NCBI RefSeq assembly: GCF_006717095.1
Contig: NZ_VFQE01000001.1
Location: 806,001 to 870,000 of the forward strand
Direction: 5' to 3'
From: Blastococcus colisei
GTDB lineage: Bacteria; Actinomycetota; Actinomycetes; Mycobacteriales; Geodermatophilaceae
Length of the DNA: 64,000 nucleotides
Both the position numbers and the translations under genes were made by a program. The notes below the pieces were generated by a model that was not told the DNA's origin, did not search any database, and saw only the letters and a program-made list of their open reading frames with translations. This document shows, piece after piece, positions 28,257 to 37,961 of this stretch; the stretch's first letter is position 1, and each line of letters opens with the position of its first letter.

Positions 28257-29469
28257 GCACCGGGACCACCCGCACCGCCCGACGGCGCCCCACGAGGGTC
28301 GCGGTGACGATCGCGAGTGCACCTCCGCCGAGGGCCACCGGCACCCAGGGGGACGTCCCGGCCGGGTCGGGCTCCACCGCCTGCGGCACGGGCACCGGCG
28401 GGTGGGTCCGCGGCGCGGTGCTCGTCGGGGACGGGAGCGGCGGGAGTTCCCCGGAGGTCACGAGCGTGCCCACGCCGTCGACACCGGCCGGGACGGCGAA
28501 CCCCCAGTCGAGCAGGAGTGCCGCCTGGTCCGCCGCGCGCAGCGGGACGTTCTCGGTGTCCATCACGCTGACCACCAGCCGGCGGCCATCGCGTTCGGCG
28601 GCGGTGACGAAGGTGTGGCGGGCGGCGTCGGTGAAGCCGGTCTTGCCGCCGAGGTTGCCGGGGGTCGCCGCCAGCGGGTTCTGGTTCTGGATCTGGTAGC
28701 CGGGGAAGCGGCCCTCGACCGGGGGCATGTCGGCGGTCGGCGTGGTGAGCACCGCGGCCGTCACCGGATCGGCCAGCAGCGCGCGGAAGACGAGCGCGAG
28801 GTCGTAGGGCGAGGACGACTGGCCGGCCACATCGAGACCTGACGGGGTGCCGGCCACGGTGTCGTAGGCGCCGAGGCTTTCGGCGGTCTCGTTCATGGCC
28901 GCGAGGGTGACGTCGATCCCGCCGGCCGCTCGGGCCAGCGCGTTGGCGGCGTCGTTCCCCGACTGCAGGACGAGGGCTTGCAGCAGCAGGGACACCGGGT
29001 ACCGCCCGCCCTGCACCAGGCCCACCCGGCTGCCCTCGATGTTCTCGTCCTCGACCGTGCCCTCCACCACGGTGGCCGGGTCGAGCAGGGGTGCGAGGGT
29101 CAGCAGTGTGAGGGTCTTCAGCGTGCTGGCCGGGTAGTAGCGGCCGTGCGGGTCCCGGGCGGCGAGGATCTCACCGCTGCCGATGTCGGCCACCAGCCAG
29201 CCGTTCGCTGCCAGGCCGTCGGGCACGGGCGGGGCGCCGTCGGCCACCACGGTGCCGCGCGTGTCCAGGTCCTCGCCGCCGACCGTCCGGCCGTCGGGTG
29301 CCGAGCCCTGGGGCGGGCGGCCGACGTAGGGGGCGGTCGGCGTCGGTGCGGACGGGTCGACCGTGGGCCGTGCGTCGTCGGCAACGGCAGGCGCCGCCGC
29401 GGGAAGGACGACCGCCGCCGCGACCAGGGCGGCCACCGGCCACCTCGCCCGCCGCAGGCGTCGCTCCAT
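28177..29469 (-). CDS. D-alanyl-D-alanine carboxypeptidase (S11 penicillin-binding protein)
   Basis: Trims the terminal D-Ala from peptidoglycan pentapeptides outside the membrane. It has 430 residues. A signal peptide (A-A-L-V-A-A-A-V-V-L-P-A-A-A-P-A-V-A) precedes the S11 domain. That domain carries S-x-x-K in Y-P-A-S-T-L-K-T-L, S-G-N in Q-S-G-N-D-A-A-N and K-T-G in G-G-K-T-G-F-T. A Pro-rich linker and a C-terminal membrane helix (V-A-L-G-G-G-A-L-A-I-V-T-A-T-L-V) with a basic tail anchor it. It is equivalent in position to dacB1 (Rv3330) near trpS. The ATG at 29469 is chosen from the TANNNT box eight bases upstream. Confidence 0.92.
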   Translation of the reverse strand: MERRLRRARWPVAALVAAAVVLPAAAPAVADDARPTVDPSAPTPTAPYVGRPPQGSAPDGRTVGGEDLDTRGTVVADGAPPVPDGLAANGWLVADIGSGEILAARDPHGRYYPASTLKTLTLLTLAPLLDPATVVEGTVEDENIEGSRVGLVQGGRYPVSLLLQALVLQSGNDAANALARAAGGIDVTLAAMNETAESLGAYDTVAGTPSGLDVAGQSSSPYDLALVFRALLADPVTAAVLTTPTADMPPVEGRFPGYQIQNQNPLAATPGNLGGKTGFTDAARHTFVTAAERDGRRLVVSVMDTENVPLRAADQAALLLDWGFAVPAGVDGVGTLVTSGELPPLPSPTSTAPRTHPPVPVPQAVEPDPAGTSPWVPVALGGGALAIVTATLVGRRRAVRVVPVLRPSPDAPAGAGSPPRSAGGSTSRRR

Positions 29470-29477
29470 GGTCAGGC

Positions 29478-29483
29478 ACCGTA
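29478..29483 (-). promoter_or_regulatory. -10 box of the leaderless carboxypeptidase promoter
   Basis: TACGGT on the minus strand ends eight bases before the ATG at 29469, as in the sucC promoter. Confidence 0.55.
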
Positions 29484-29556
29484 GGCGCCGCCGTCCCCGT
29501 CGCACCCGATGGGGTGAGACGGCTCACGCCCGGCGGCTGGTTCGCAACGATCGCAT

Positions 29557-29622
29557 CTCAGTCCTGAGCGAGGCGGTGGCGTCCGCCCCGGACGCAGTTA
29601 GCGTTCCTCAGTCCTGAAGCGA
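29557..29622 (+). promoter_or_regulatory. Direct-repeat pair upstream of the nucleoside-uptake operon
   Basis: The 11-mer CTCAGTCCTGA occurs at 29557 and again at 29607, exactly 50 bases (about five helical turns) apart, with similar GCGA sequence following each. The first copy is part of a palindrome CTCAGTCCTGAG. The pair sits 97-162 bases before the bmp-type lipoprotein start, inside the 249-base divergent region, and may be binding sites for a repressor or activator of the nucleoside genes. Confidence 0.45.
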
Positions 29623-29718
29623 TCGAGTCCGGCCCGGCGGCCGGGGCCGAAGGATTTCTGACCCGATCGGGGCGCACCGTGACGAGTGGACGCGCGCCCC
29701 CCCAGAGAGGAGATCGTC

Positions 29719-30783
29719 TTGCGCCGAGCGCGGATGACGAAGGCTGCGGCACTGCTGCTGGCCGGTGGCATGGCCCTGTCGGCCTGTGCCAGCGACGAAG
29801 AGCCCGGCGGCACCGCCAGCGAGACCGGCGGTAGCGGCAGCGAGGAGCTCCGCATCGGCCTGGCGTACGACACCGGCGGTCGCGGCGACCGCTCCTTCAA
29901 CGACTCGGCCTACGCCGGTGTCGAGAGGGCGATCGACGAGTTCGGCGGCACGGTCCAGGAGTTCAGCCCGAATGACGACGGCTCCAACCGCGCCGAGGGC
30001 CTCGCCAACCTCGCCCAGGAGGGCTTCAACCCGGTCATCGCGGTCGGCTTCGCCTACGACGAGGTCCTCGGTGACGTGGCGGCCGACTTCCCGGACACCA
30101 CCTTCGCGCAGGTCGACGGCTCGGTCGACGCGCCGGAGTACAAGGGCGACAACGTCACCGGCCTGCTGTTCGCCGAGGAGCAGGGCTCCTTCCTGGCCGG
30201 CGTGGCCGCGGCGCTGAAGTCCGAGACCGGGCAGGTCGGTTTCGTCGGCGGCGTCGAGACCCCCCTGATCCAGAAGTTCCAGGCGGGCTTCGAGGCCGGC
30301 GTGGCAGCGGTCGACCCGGCCATCACGGTCAACAGCCAGTACATCTCGCCGGCCGGTGACTTCTCCGGGTTCAACGATCCCGCCCGCGGCGAGATCCTGG
30401 CGCAGGGCATGTTCGATGCCGGCGCCGACATCGTCTACCACGCGTCCGGTGGCTCGGGGACGGGCGTGTTCCGCGCCGCCGCGGCCTCCGGTGGCCGGGC
30501 GATCGGTGTCGACTCCGACCAGTACCAGACGGTCGACGACCCGGCGCTGCAGGCCGTGATCATGACGTCCATGCTCAAGCGGGTCGACAACGCCGTGTAT
30601 GCGTTCATCGCCGACTTCGTCGAGGGCGGCGTCGAGGGTGGCACCGACATCGTCAACGACCTGTCCACGGAGGGCGTCGGCCTGGCCACCACCGGTGGCT
30701 TCATCGATGACATCCAGGACCAGATCGACGACTACCGTCAGCAGATCGTCGACGGCGACATCGAGGTCCCGACGACTCCGTGA
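29719..30783 (+). CDS. Bmp-family nucleoside-binding lipoprotein (ABC transporter)
   Basis: Substrate-binding lipoprotein, probably for purine or pyrimidine nucleosides, anchored outside the membrane. TTG at 29719 is chosen because GAGAGGAGA lies just upstream; an ATG 15 bases later is the alternative. The signal peptide ends in the lipobox L-S-A-C, with a Gly/Ser-rich linker after the cysteine. The rest is a Bmp/PnrA-type periplasmic-binding fold with L-A-Y-D-T-G-G-R-G-D-R-S-F-N-D near the N-terminus, A-E-G-L-A-N-L, E-Q-G-S-F-L-A-G and G-V-D-S-D-Q-Y. At 354 residues it fits the family. A hairpin separates it from the ATPase gene, which would keep the binding protein more abundant. Confidence 0.9.
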   Translation: MRRARMTKAAALLLAGGMALSACASDEEPGGTASETGGSGSEELRIGLAYDTGGRGDRSFNDSAYAGVERAIDEFGGTVQEFSPNDDGSNRAEGLANLAQEGFNPVIAVGFAYDEVLGDVAADFPDTTFAQVDGSVDAPEYKGDNVTGLLFAEEQGSFLAGVAAALKSETGQVGFVGGVETPLIQKFQAGFEAGVAAVDPAITVNSQYISPAGDFSGFNDPARGEILAQGMFDAGADIVYHASGGSGTGVFRAAAASGGRAIGVDSDQYQTVDDPALQAVIMTSMLKRVDNAVYAFIADFVEGGVEGGTDIVNDLSTEGVGLATTGGFIDDIQDQIDDYRQQIVDGDIEVPTTP

Positions 30784-30787
30784 CGCC

Positions 30788-30819
30788 GGACGCGGGCCCG
30801 CTCCGGCGGGCCCGCGTCC
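30788..30819 (+). terminator. Hairpin between the lipoprotein and ATPase genes
   Basis: A 14-bp perfect GC-rich stem with a TCCG loop, starting four bases after the lipoprotein stop codon. It likely terminates part of the transcription or protects the lipoprotein mRNA 3' end. The remaining ~280 bases before the ATPase ATG at 31101 contain open frames on both strands but nothing I recognise as a gene. Confidence 0.65.
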
Positions 30820-31100
30820 TCGGTCGATCCGACGGCGGGTCCGGGCGCACGCTGCCCGGGCCCGCCGTCGTGATGCCGACGGTGGCGCTGTCGCCGACCC
30901 GGGTGGTCCCCGGCCCCCGGCCCCCGGCGCCCGCAGGTCCGCCGGTGTGCGACATCATGCGGCCAGCCGTATTCCGGGCACCTGGCGCATGGGCCGGGCA
31001 GCCGGTCGAGCCGGTGACGACGGTCGACCCCTTCGCCACCGACGAAGACGAGCAGACGTGCACCGCGCACCCGTGGTCGCACATGAGGGAAAGGCCCACC

Positions 31101-32690
31101 ATGGCCGCAACAGGAGCGACGGCGGGCGACCGTCCGCCCGCCGGGCAGTCCGGGCGCAGCGACGATGCCCCCTATGCGGTGGAGTTGCGCGGGATCACCA
31201 AGCGCTTCCCGGGTGTGGTCGCCAACCGCGACATCGAACTACGGGTGCGGCGCGGCGAGGTGCACGCGATCGTGGGGGAGAACGGCGCCGGCAAGTCGAC
31301 GCTGATGAAGACCCTCTACGGCATGCACCGCCCGGACGAGGGCGACATCCTGCTGAACGGCCGCGAGGTGCGCTTCCGCAGTCCCGCGGACGCGATCGAG
31401 GCCGGAATCGGCATGGTGCACCAGCACTTCATGCTGGCCGACAACTTCACCGTCCTGGAGAACGTCGTCCTGGGCAGCGAGCCCACCCGGGCGGGCCGGC
31501 TGGACCGGGCAGAGGCCCGCCGCCGGATCACCGAGATCTCCGACCGCTACGCCCTCGGCCTCGAGCCCGATGTGCTCGTGGAGGACCTCGGCGTCGGGGA
31601 CCGGCAGCGGGTCGAGATCGCCAAGGTGCTCTACCGCGGGGCGACCACGCTGATCCTGGACGAGCCGACCGCCGTCCTCGTGCCCCAGGAGGTGGACGAG
31701 CTGTTCGGCAACCTCGCCGAGCTCAAGCGCGAGGGCCTGACCGTCATCTTCATCTCGCACAAGCTCGACGAGGTGCGCCGCGTCGCCGATTCGATCACCG
31801 TCATCCGGCGCGGCACGACGGTCGGCACCGCCGATCCCCGGACGACGTCGGCCAAGCAGCTCGCCGAGCTGATGGTCGGCTCCGAGCTGCCCACGCCGGA
31901 GACCCGCACGTCGACCGTCCGCGACACCCCGGTGCTCCGGCTCGAGCACCTCACCGTCGTCGGCGTCGTCGGCCGGCCGCTGGTCGACGACGTCAGCCTC
32001 ACCGTCCGCGAGGGCGAGGTCGTCGGCATCGCGGGCGTCGAGGGCAACGGCCAGGCAGAGCTCGTGGACGCGATCATGGGGCTGCGCCCGCTGGCTGGTG
32101 GCGAGGTGCGGCTCGGCGACGACGACGTCACCACGTGGTCCACCCGCGCCCGCCGGGAGGCCGGCGTCGGCTTCATCCCCGAGGACCGCCACCGGCAGGG
32201 CATGCTGCTCGACGCGCCGCTCTGGGAGAACCGGATCCTCGGCCACCAGACGCGCCCGCCCGCGGCGAAGGGGCTGTTCATCGACCGAAGAGGGGCGCGC
32301 GCCGACACCGAGCGGATCATGCGGGAGTACGACGTCCGGGCCCCCGGCGCGGACACCCTCGCCGTCGCGCTGTCCGGCGGCAACCAGCAGAAGCTGATCG
32401 TGGGCCGCGAGATGAGCGCGAACCCCCGCCTGCTCGTCGCCGCCCATCCCACCCGTGGCGTCGACGTCGGCGCGCAGGCCGGGATCTGGGAGCTGCTCAA
32501 GGATGCCCGGGCCGAGGGGCTCGGGATCGTCCTCGTCTCCGCCGACCTCGACGAGCTGATCGGGCTGTCCGACACGCTGCACGTCATGCTGCGCGGCGCG
32601 CTGGTCGCGACGGTCGACCCCCGGCGCGTCACGCCCGAGGAGCTCGGCGGCTACATGACCGGCGCACGGAGCGCGGCGGGCGCGGCATGA
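31101..32690 (+). CDS. Nucleoside ABC transporter ATP-binding protein (two ABC domains)
   Basis: A 529-residue energising subunit of a sugar/nucleoside-type importer. The first ABC domain has Walker A G-E-N-G-A-G-K-S-T (near residue 59), a signature region L-G-V-G-D-R-Q-R-V-E and Walker B L-I-L-D-E-P-T-A-V-L. The second has a degenerate Walker A (G-V-E-G-N-G-Q-A-E-L) but an intact signature L-S-G-G-N-Q-Q-K. This asymmetry is normal for RbsA/NupO-type ATPases. ATG 31101 is preceded by GAGGGAAAGG; an ATG six codons upstream is possible. It is followed by two permease genes with 4-base stop-start overlaps. Confidence 0.92.
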   Translation: MAATGATAGDRPPAGQSGRSDDAPYAVELRGITKRFPGVVANRDIELRVRRGEVHAIVGENGAGKSTLMKTLYGMHRPDEGDILLNGREVRFRSPADAIEAGIGMVHQHFMLADNFTVLENVVLGSEPTRAGRLDRAEARRRITEISDRYALGLEPDVLVEDLGVGDRQRVEIAKVLYRGATTLILDEPTAVLVPQEVDELFGNLAELKREGLTVIFISHKLDEVRRVADSITVIRRGTTVGTADPRTTSAKQLAELMVGSELPTPETRTSTVRDTPVLRLEHLTVVGVVGRPLVDDVSLTVREGEVVGIAGVEGNGQAELVDAIMGLRPLAGGEVRLGDDDVTTWSTRARREAGVGFIPEDRHRQGMLLDAPLWENRILGHQTRPPAAKGLFIDRRGARADTERIMREYDVRAPGADTLAVALSGGNQQKLIVGREMSANPRLLVAAHPTRGVDVGAQAGIWELLKDARAEGLGIVLVSADLDELIGLSDTLHVMLRGALVATVDPRRVTPEELGGYMTGARSAAGAA

Positions 32691-33922
32691 GCGCCGTCAC
32701 CGCGAGAGTGCGCCGTACCGGGCTGGCCCTGTTCGGCCCGGTCCTCGCCGTGCTGGTCGCGCTGGTCATCTCCGCTCTCGTCATCGCGCTGATCGGGGAA
32801 AACCCGCTCAGCGCGCTGCGGGTGATGCTGGACCTCGGCGACTCCCCGTCGCAGCAGGTCCAGTCGATCGTCGTCATCCTCAACCGGGCGGTTCCGCTGT
32901 TCCTGGCCGGCCTGGCGGTGTCGATCGCCTTCCGGATGGGCTTGTTCAACATCGGCGTCGAGGGCCAGTACCGGATCGCCACGATCGTCGCCGCGGCGGT
33001 GGGTGCAGCCGTGGTGCTGCCCGGCCCGCTGCACGTGCTGCTGATCGTGGTGGTCGCGATGCTCGTCGGGGCGTTGTGGGCCGGCATCGTCGGCGTGCTG
33101 AAGGTGACCCGCGGCGTCAGCGAGGTCATCAGCTCGATCATGCTCAACTTCATCGCCCTGGGAACGGCGTCCTTCCTGCTCACCGGCCCCTTCCGGGGCA
33201 GCCCCGAGGGTGCCTCGGTGATCACCACCCGGGAGATCCCGGAGTCCGGCTGGTTCCCGAGCCTCAACGGCCTGCTGACCGGCATGGGGCTGGCCGAGCC
33301 CCGGACCGAGCTCTTCGGCTTCCTCGTGGTGGCGATCGTCGTCGGCGTGGCGATCGCGGTGTTGCTCGAGCGCACCCGCTTCGGGTTCGATCTCCGGGCC
33401 ACCGGCCTGTCGCCGTCGGCGGCGACCGCGAGCGGCGTCGACGCCCGCGGCATGGTGGTCAAGACGATGTTGCTCTCCGGCGCCGTGGCCGGGCTGATCG
33501 GCCTGCCGGACCTGCTCGGCGACAGTCGTGCCTTCGGTACCGAGTTCACCGCCGGGCTCGGCTTCCTCGGCATCGCGGTGGCCCTGCTGGGGCGCAACAG
33601 CCCCGTGGGCGTCGCCGTGGCGGCGCTGCTGTTCGCCTTCCTCGACCGCGCCGCGCTGCCGCTGCAGTTCGCCGACATCCCGGCCTCGGTGGTCACGATC
33701 ATCCAGGGAACGATCGTGCTGGCCGTCGTCATCGCCAACGAGGTCGCTCGCCGGCTGGCCCTGCGGTCGGCCGAACGGGCCGGCGCGTCGTCCTCGCCTC
33801 CCGACGGCGGCGGGGACGGCGGTGGGGGCACGCCGGTTCCCGACGACGGTCCGCCCGGCAACAGCGGCGGACAGCGGGTCCGTGCCGGGGTTCCCGGGCA
33901 GCCGCGGGGAGCGCAGGCATGA
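32687..33922 (+). CDS. Nucleoside ABC transporter permease 1
   Basis: A 411-residue membrane subunit of the BPD_transp_2 family, with about nine or ten helices. It contains G-L-F-N-I-G-V-E-G-Q-Y (near residue 85), typical of the first permease of Bmp-type importers, and a G-V-S-E-V-I-S-S-I-M-L-N-F segment. After the last helix (ending near residue 355) a 55-residue Gly/Pro/Asp-rich tail of low complexity is unusual for the family. The ATG overlaps the ATPase stop codon as ATGA. Confidence 0.9.
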   Translation: MSAVTARVRRTGLALFGPVLAVLVALVISALVIALIGENPLSALRVMLDLGDSPSQQVQSIVVILNRAVPLFLAGLAVSIAFRMGLFNIGVEGQYRIATIVAAAVGAAVVLPGPLHVLLIVVVAMLVGALWAGIVGVLKVTRGVSEVISSIMLNFIALGTASFLLTGPFRGSPEGASVITTREIPESGWFPSLNGLLTGMGLAEPRTELFGFLVVAIVVGVAIAVLLERTRFGFDLRATGLSPSAATASGVDARGMVVKTMLLSGAVAGLIGLPDLLGDSRAFGTEFTAGLGFLGIAVALLGRNSPVGVAVAALLFAFLDRAALPLQFADIPASVVTIIQGTIVLAVVIANEVARRLALRSAERAGASSSPPDGGGDGGGGTPVPDDGPPGNSGGQRVRAGVPGQPRGAQA

Positions 33923-35196
33923 GCACCGTCGCGGAATCCCCGGACACCCGGCCCAGCCGCGGACCACTGACCGATCTGCTCACCGGCGGTGGCCGGCAGC
34001 GGCGGATCATGTGGCTGGTCGTCGGCGCGATCGTCGTGTTCTCCGTCGTCCGCGTCATCTCCGGTCAGCAGGAGCTGACGTCGTCCTCGACCCTGTCCGC
34101 GGCGCTGCTCCTGGCGGTGCCGATCGGCCTGGCGGCGCTCGGCGGGCTCTTCGCCGAACGCGCCGGCGTGGTCAACATCGGCCTCGAGGGGATGATGGTC
34201 CTGGGCACCTGGGGTGCCGGCTGGGGCGGCTGGCACTGGGGCTGGGCCGGTGCGCTCGTCGTCGGAGCCACCTTCGGGGCGATCGGTGGCCTCGTGCACG
34301 CGGTCGCCACCGTCAGCTTCGGTGTGGACCACGTGGTCTCCGGTGTGGCGATCAACCTCCTCGCCGAGGGGGTCGTGCGCTTCCTCTCGGAACTGGTCTA
34401 CGTCGACGGAACCGGTGGCGGACCGACGCAGTCACCGTCCCTCGCCAGCCAGCCACCGTCGTTCTCGGTGCCAGGGCTCTCGTCCGGGCCGGACGTGCTG
34501 GGCGACCTCGAGGCGAAGGGTTGGTTCCTGCTCAGCGATGTCGCGGGCCTGCTGCGCGGCCTGACCAGCGGCGTCGGACTGCTCACCCTGTTCGCCGTCC
34601 TGCTGGTCCCGATCAGCTACGTGGTGCTGTGGCGGACTGCCTTCGGGCTGCGGCTGCGCTCGTGCGGCGAGAACCCGGCGGCCGCGGACTCCCTCGGTGT
34701 CCCGGTCATCCGGCTGAAGTACATCGCGGTGATCATCTCCGGTGCCCTCGCCGGCCTCGGCGGGGTCTTCCTGGTGTTCATCGCCGGCATCTATCGCGAG
34801 GGGCAGACGGGCGGCCGTGGCTTCATCGGGCTGGCGGCGCTGATCTTCGGCAACTGGCGACCCGGTGGCCTGGCGGCCGGTGCCGGCCTGTTCGGCTTCG
34901 CCGATGCGCTGCAGCTGCGCAGCCGGACGGCGGTCGTGGCACTGCTGCTGCTGGTCGCCGTCCTGCTGGCCGCGGTGGCGGTCTACCAGGCGGTGCGGCG
35001 CAAGCTGCTGCAGGCCATCCTCGCCGGCGCGTTCGCGGCCGCCGCACTGGTCGGCTTCCTCACCATCGACGTGCTCCCCGACGGGATCGTCTTCTTCACC
35101 CCGCACATCACGACTCTGCTCGTGCTGTCGCTGGCATCCCAGCGACTACGGATGCCCAAGGCCAACGGGCTGGTCTACCGACGAGGAGAGCACTAG
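33919..35196 (+). CDS. Nucleoside ABC transporter permease 2
   Basis: A 425-residue second permease of the same family, with the diagnostic V-V-N-I-G-L-E-G-M-M (near residue 82) and a Trp-rich external segment (G-W-G-G-W-H-W-G-W). It has about ten helices. A large polar loop near residues 155-200 replaces the short loop of some homologues. The ATG overlaps the permease 1 stop as ATGA, and its TAG overlaps the GTG of cdd, showing a tightly coupled operon from transport into catabolism. Confidence 0.9.
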   Translation: MSTVAESPDTRPSRGPLTDLLTGGGRQRRIMWLVVGAIVVFSVVRVISGQQELTSSSTLSAALLLAVPIGLAALGGLFAERAGVVNIGLEGMMVLGTWGAGWGGWHWGWAGALVVGATFGAIGGLVHAVATVSFGVDHVVSGVAINLLAEGVVRFLSELVYVDGTGGGPTQSPSLASQPPSFSVPGLSSGPDVLGDLEAKGWFLLSDVAGLLRGLTSGVGLLTLFAVLLVPISYVVLWRTAFGLRLRSCGENPAAADSLGVPVIRLKYIAVIISGALAGLGGVFLVFIAGIYREGQTGGRGFIGLAALIFGNWRPGGLAAGAGLFGFADALQLRSRTAVVALLLLVAVLLAAVAVYQAVRRKLLQAILAGAFAAAALVGFLTIDVLPDGIVFFTPHITTLLVLSLASQRLRMPKANGLVYRRGEH

Positions 35197-35635
35197 TGAC
35201 TGACGGGGTGGTGGGGCGGGTGGACGACGCTGCCTGGGACGCTCTGCGGGCGGCCGCGCGGGAGGCGATGACCCGCGCCTACGCGCCGTACTCGAAGTTC
35301 CCCGTCGGCGTCGCCGGCCTCGTGGACGACGGTCGCGTCGTGACGGGCTGCAACGTGGAGAACGCCTCCTACGGGCTGGGCCTGTGCGCCGAGTGCGGGA
35401 TGGTCAGCGACCTGGCCCGCACCGGCGGCGGCCGGCTCGTCGCCGTGGCCTGCGTGGGTGGCGACGGCCGGCCGCTGATGCCCTGCGGGCGGTGCCGGCA
35501 GCTGCTGTGGGAGCACGGGGGAGCGGACATGCTCATCGAGACCGTGTCGCTCGGCATCGTGCCCATGCGCGAGGTGCTGCCCGACGCCTTCGGTCCGGAC
35601 GATCTCGTCGCCGCGGCCGAGCGGGGACAGGGCTG

Positions 35636-35636
<1 letters not shown>
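35196..35636 (+). CDS. cdd: Cytidine deaminase
   Basis: Deaminates cytidine and deoxycytidine to uridine and deoxyuridine. The 146-residue homotetrameric-type enzyme has the N-x-E-N-A-S-Y-G substrate segment, the zinc and catalytic C-A-E motif (L-C-A-E-C-G) and P-C-G-R-C-R-Q providing two more zinc cysteines. GTG 35196 shares one base with the permease stop; ACGAGGAGAG just upstream is a strong ribosome binding site. The cdd-deoA pair is also adjacent in M. tuberculosis (Rv3315c-Rv3314c). Confidence 0.93.
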
Positions 35637-36904
<1,268 letters not shown>

Positions 36905-37005
36905 CATCGCGACCCTCCGGGCCGCACCGCGACCAGGAGCCGTGACACTGCGATCCTCCGGATCGCATCGCGACCACGCACGTGGCCGTTGCATCGAGCG
37001 TCTCG

Positions 37006-37037
37006 TGTCACGCCTCCGGGGCCCACTCGGCGTGACA
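37006..37037. promoter_or_regulatory. Inverted repeat upstream of the ABC exporter genes
   Basis: TGTCACGCC at 37006 and its exact complement GGCGTGACA at 37029 flank 14 bases, just upstream of a -10-like GAGACT (37045-37050) and the GTG at 37059. A further GTGTC/GACAC pair spans the start codon. This would be a plausible operator for a repressor of the exporter. The 154-base gap after deoA also holds a small GCGATCC/GGATCGC hairpin. Confidence 0.4.
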
Positions 37038-37058
37038 GGGCTGGGAGACTGTCGTGTC

Positions 37059-37961
37059 GTGACACGTACTCCGGCGGCTCCTCCTGTGGCGGCGCCGCAC
37101 TCCGGCGAGCCGCTCGACGCGGACGCCGCCATCTCCATCCGGGGCCTGGTCAAGCGGTACGGCGACTTCGTCGCCGTCGACGGGCTCGACCTCGACATCC
37201 GGCGCGGCGAGATCTTCGCGCTGCTCGGCCCCAACGGTGCGGGCAAGACGACGACGGTCGAGATCTGCGAGGGCTACCGCGCCCGCGACGCCGGCGAGGT
37301 CCGGGTGCTGGGCCAGGATCCGGCCGGCGGGGCGCGCGCGTGGAAGGCGCAGCTGGGTATCGTGCTGCAGTCCGGTGCCGGCGACAGCCAGCTGACCACC
37401 CGGGAGATGCTGACCGCACAGGCGTCCTACTACGCCGACCCGCGCGACCCCGACGAGGTGCTGGAGCTGGTCGGCCTCACCGAGAAGGCCGGCGTCCGCG
37501 GGAAGTCGCTCTCCGGTGGCCAGCGTCGCCGGCTCGACGTCGCCCTCGGCATCGTCGGCCGGCCCACCCTGCTCTTCCTGGACGAGCCGACCACCGGATT
37601 CGACCCCGAGGCCCGGCGCCAGTTCTGGTCGCTGATCCGGTCGCTGCGCGAGCTCGGCACCACGATGCTGCTGACCACCCACTACCTGGACGAAGCGGAG
37701 GCGCTGGCCGACCGCGTCGGCGTCATCACCCGCGGCCGGCTGGTCGAGGTGGCGGTCCCGTCCCTGCTGGGCGGCCGCGAGACCGCCCCCGCCGTCGTCA
37801 GCTGGACCGAGGACGGCACCCGCCGCACCGAGGCCACGGCGACGCCGACCGCGCTGCTGCGCGAGCTCGCCACCCGCTTCCCCGGCGAGGTCCCCGAGCT
37901 GGCGGTGGCCCGGCCCACCCTCGAGGACGTGTACCTGCAGATGATCGGTGAGGCCCGATGA
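37059..37961 (+). CDS. ABC transporter ATP-binding protein (drug-exporter type)
   Basis: A 300-residue ATPase of the DrrA/NatA-like group. It has Walker A G-P-N-G-A-G-K-T-T (near residue 55), the Q-loop G-I-V-L-Q-S-G-A-G-D, signature L-S-G-G-Q-R-R-R, Walker B L-L-F-L-D-E-P-T-T-G-F-D and H-loop T-T-H-Y-L-D-E-A. A C-terminal ~80-residue extension is typical of the group. GTG 37059 is chosen from the upstream GAGACT box. The permease start overlaps its stop. The substrate is unknown; location between deoA and add does not by itself imply nucleoside export. Confidence 0.88.
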   Translation: MTRTPAAPPVAAPHSGEPLDADAAISIRGLVKRYGDFVAVDGLDLDIRRGEIFALLGPNGAGKTTTVEICEGYRARDAGEVRVLGQDPAGGARAWKAQLGIVLQSGAGDSQLTTREMLTAQASYYADPRDPDEVLELVGLTEKAGVRGKSLSGGQRRRLDVALGIVGRPTLLFLDEPTTGFDPEARRQFWSLIRSLRELGTTMLLTTHYLDEAEALADRVGVITRGRLVEVAVPSLLGGRETAPAVVSWTEDGTRRTEATATPTALLRELATRFPGEVPELAVARPTLEDVYLQMIGEAR

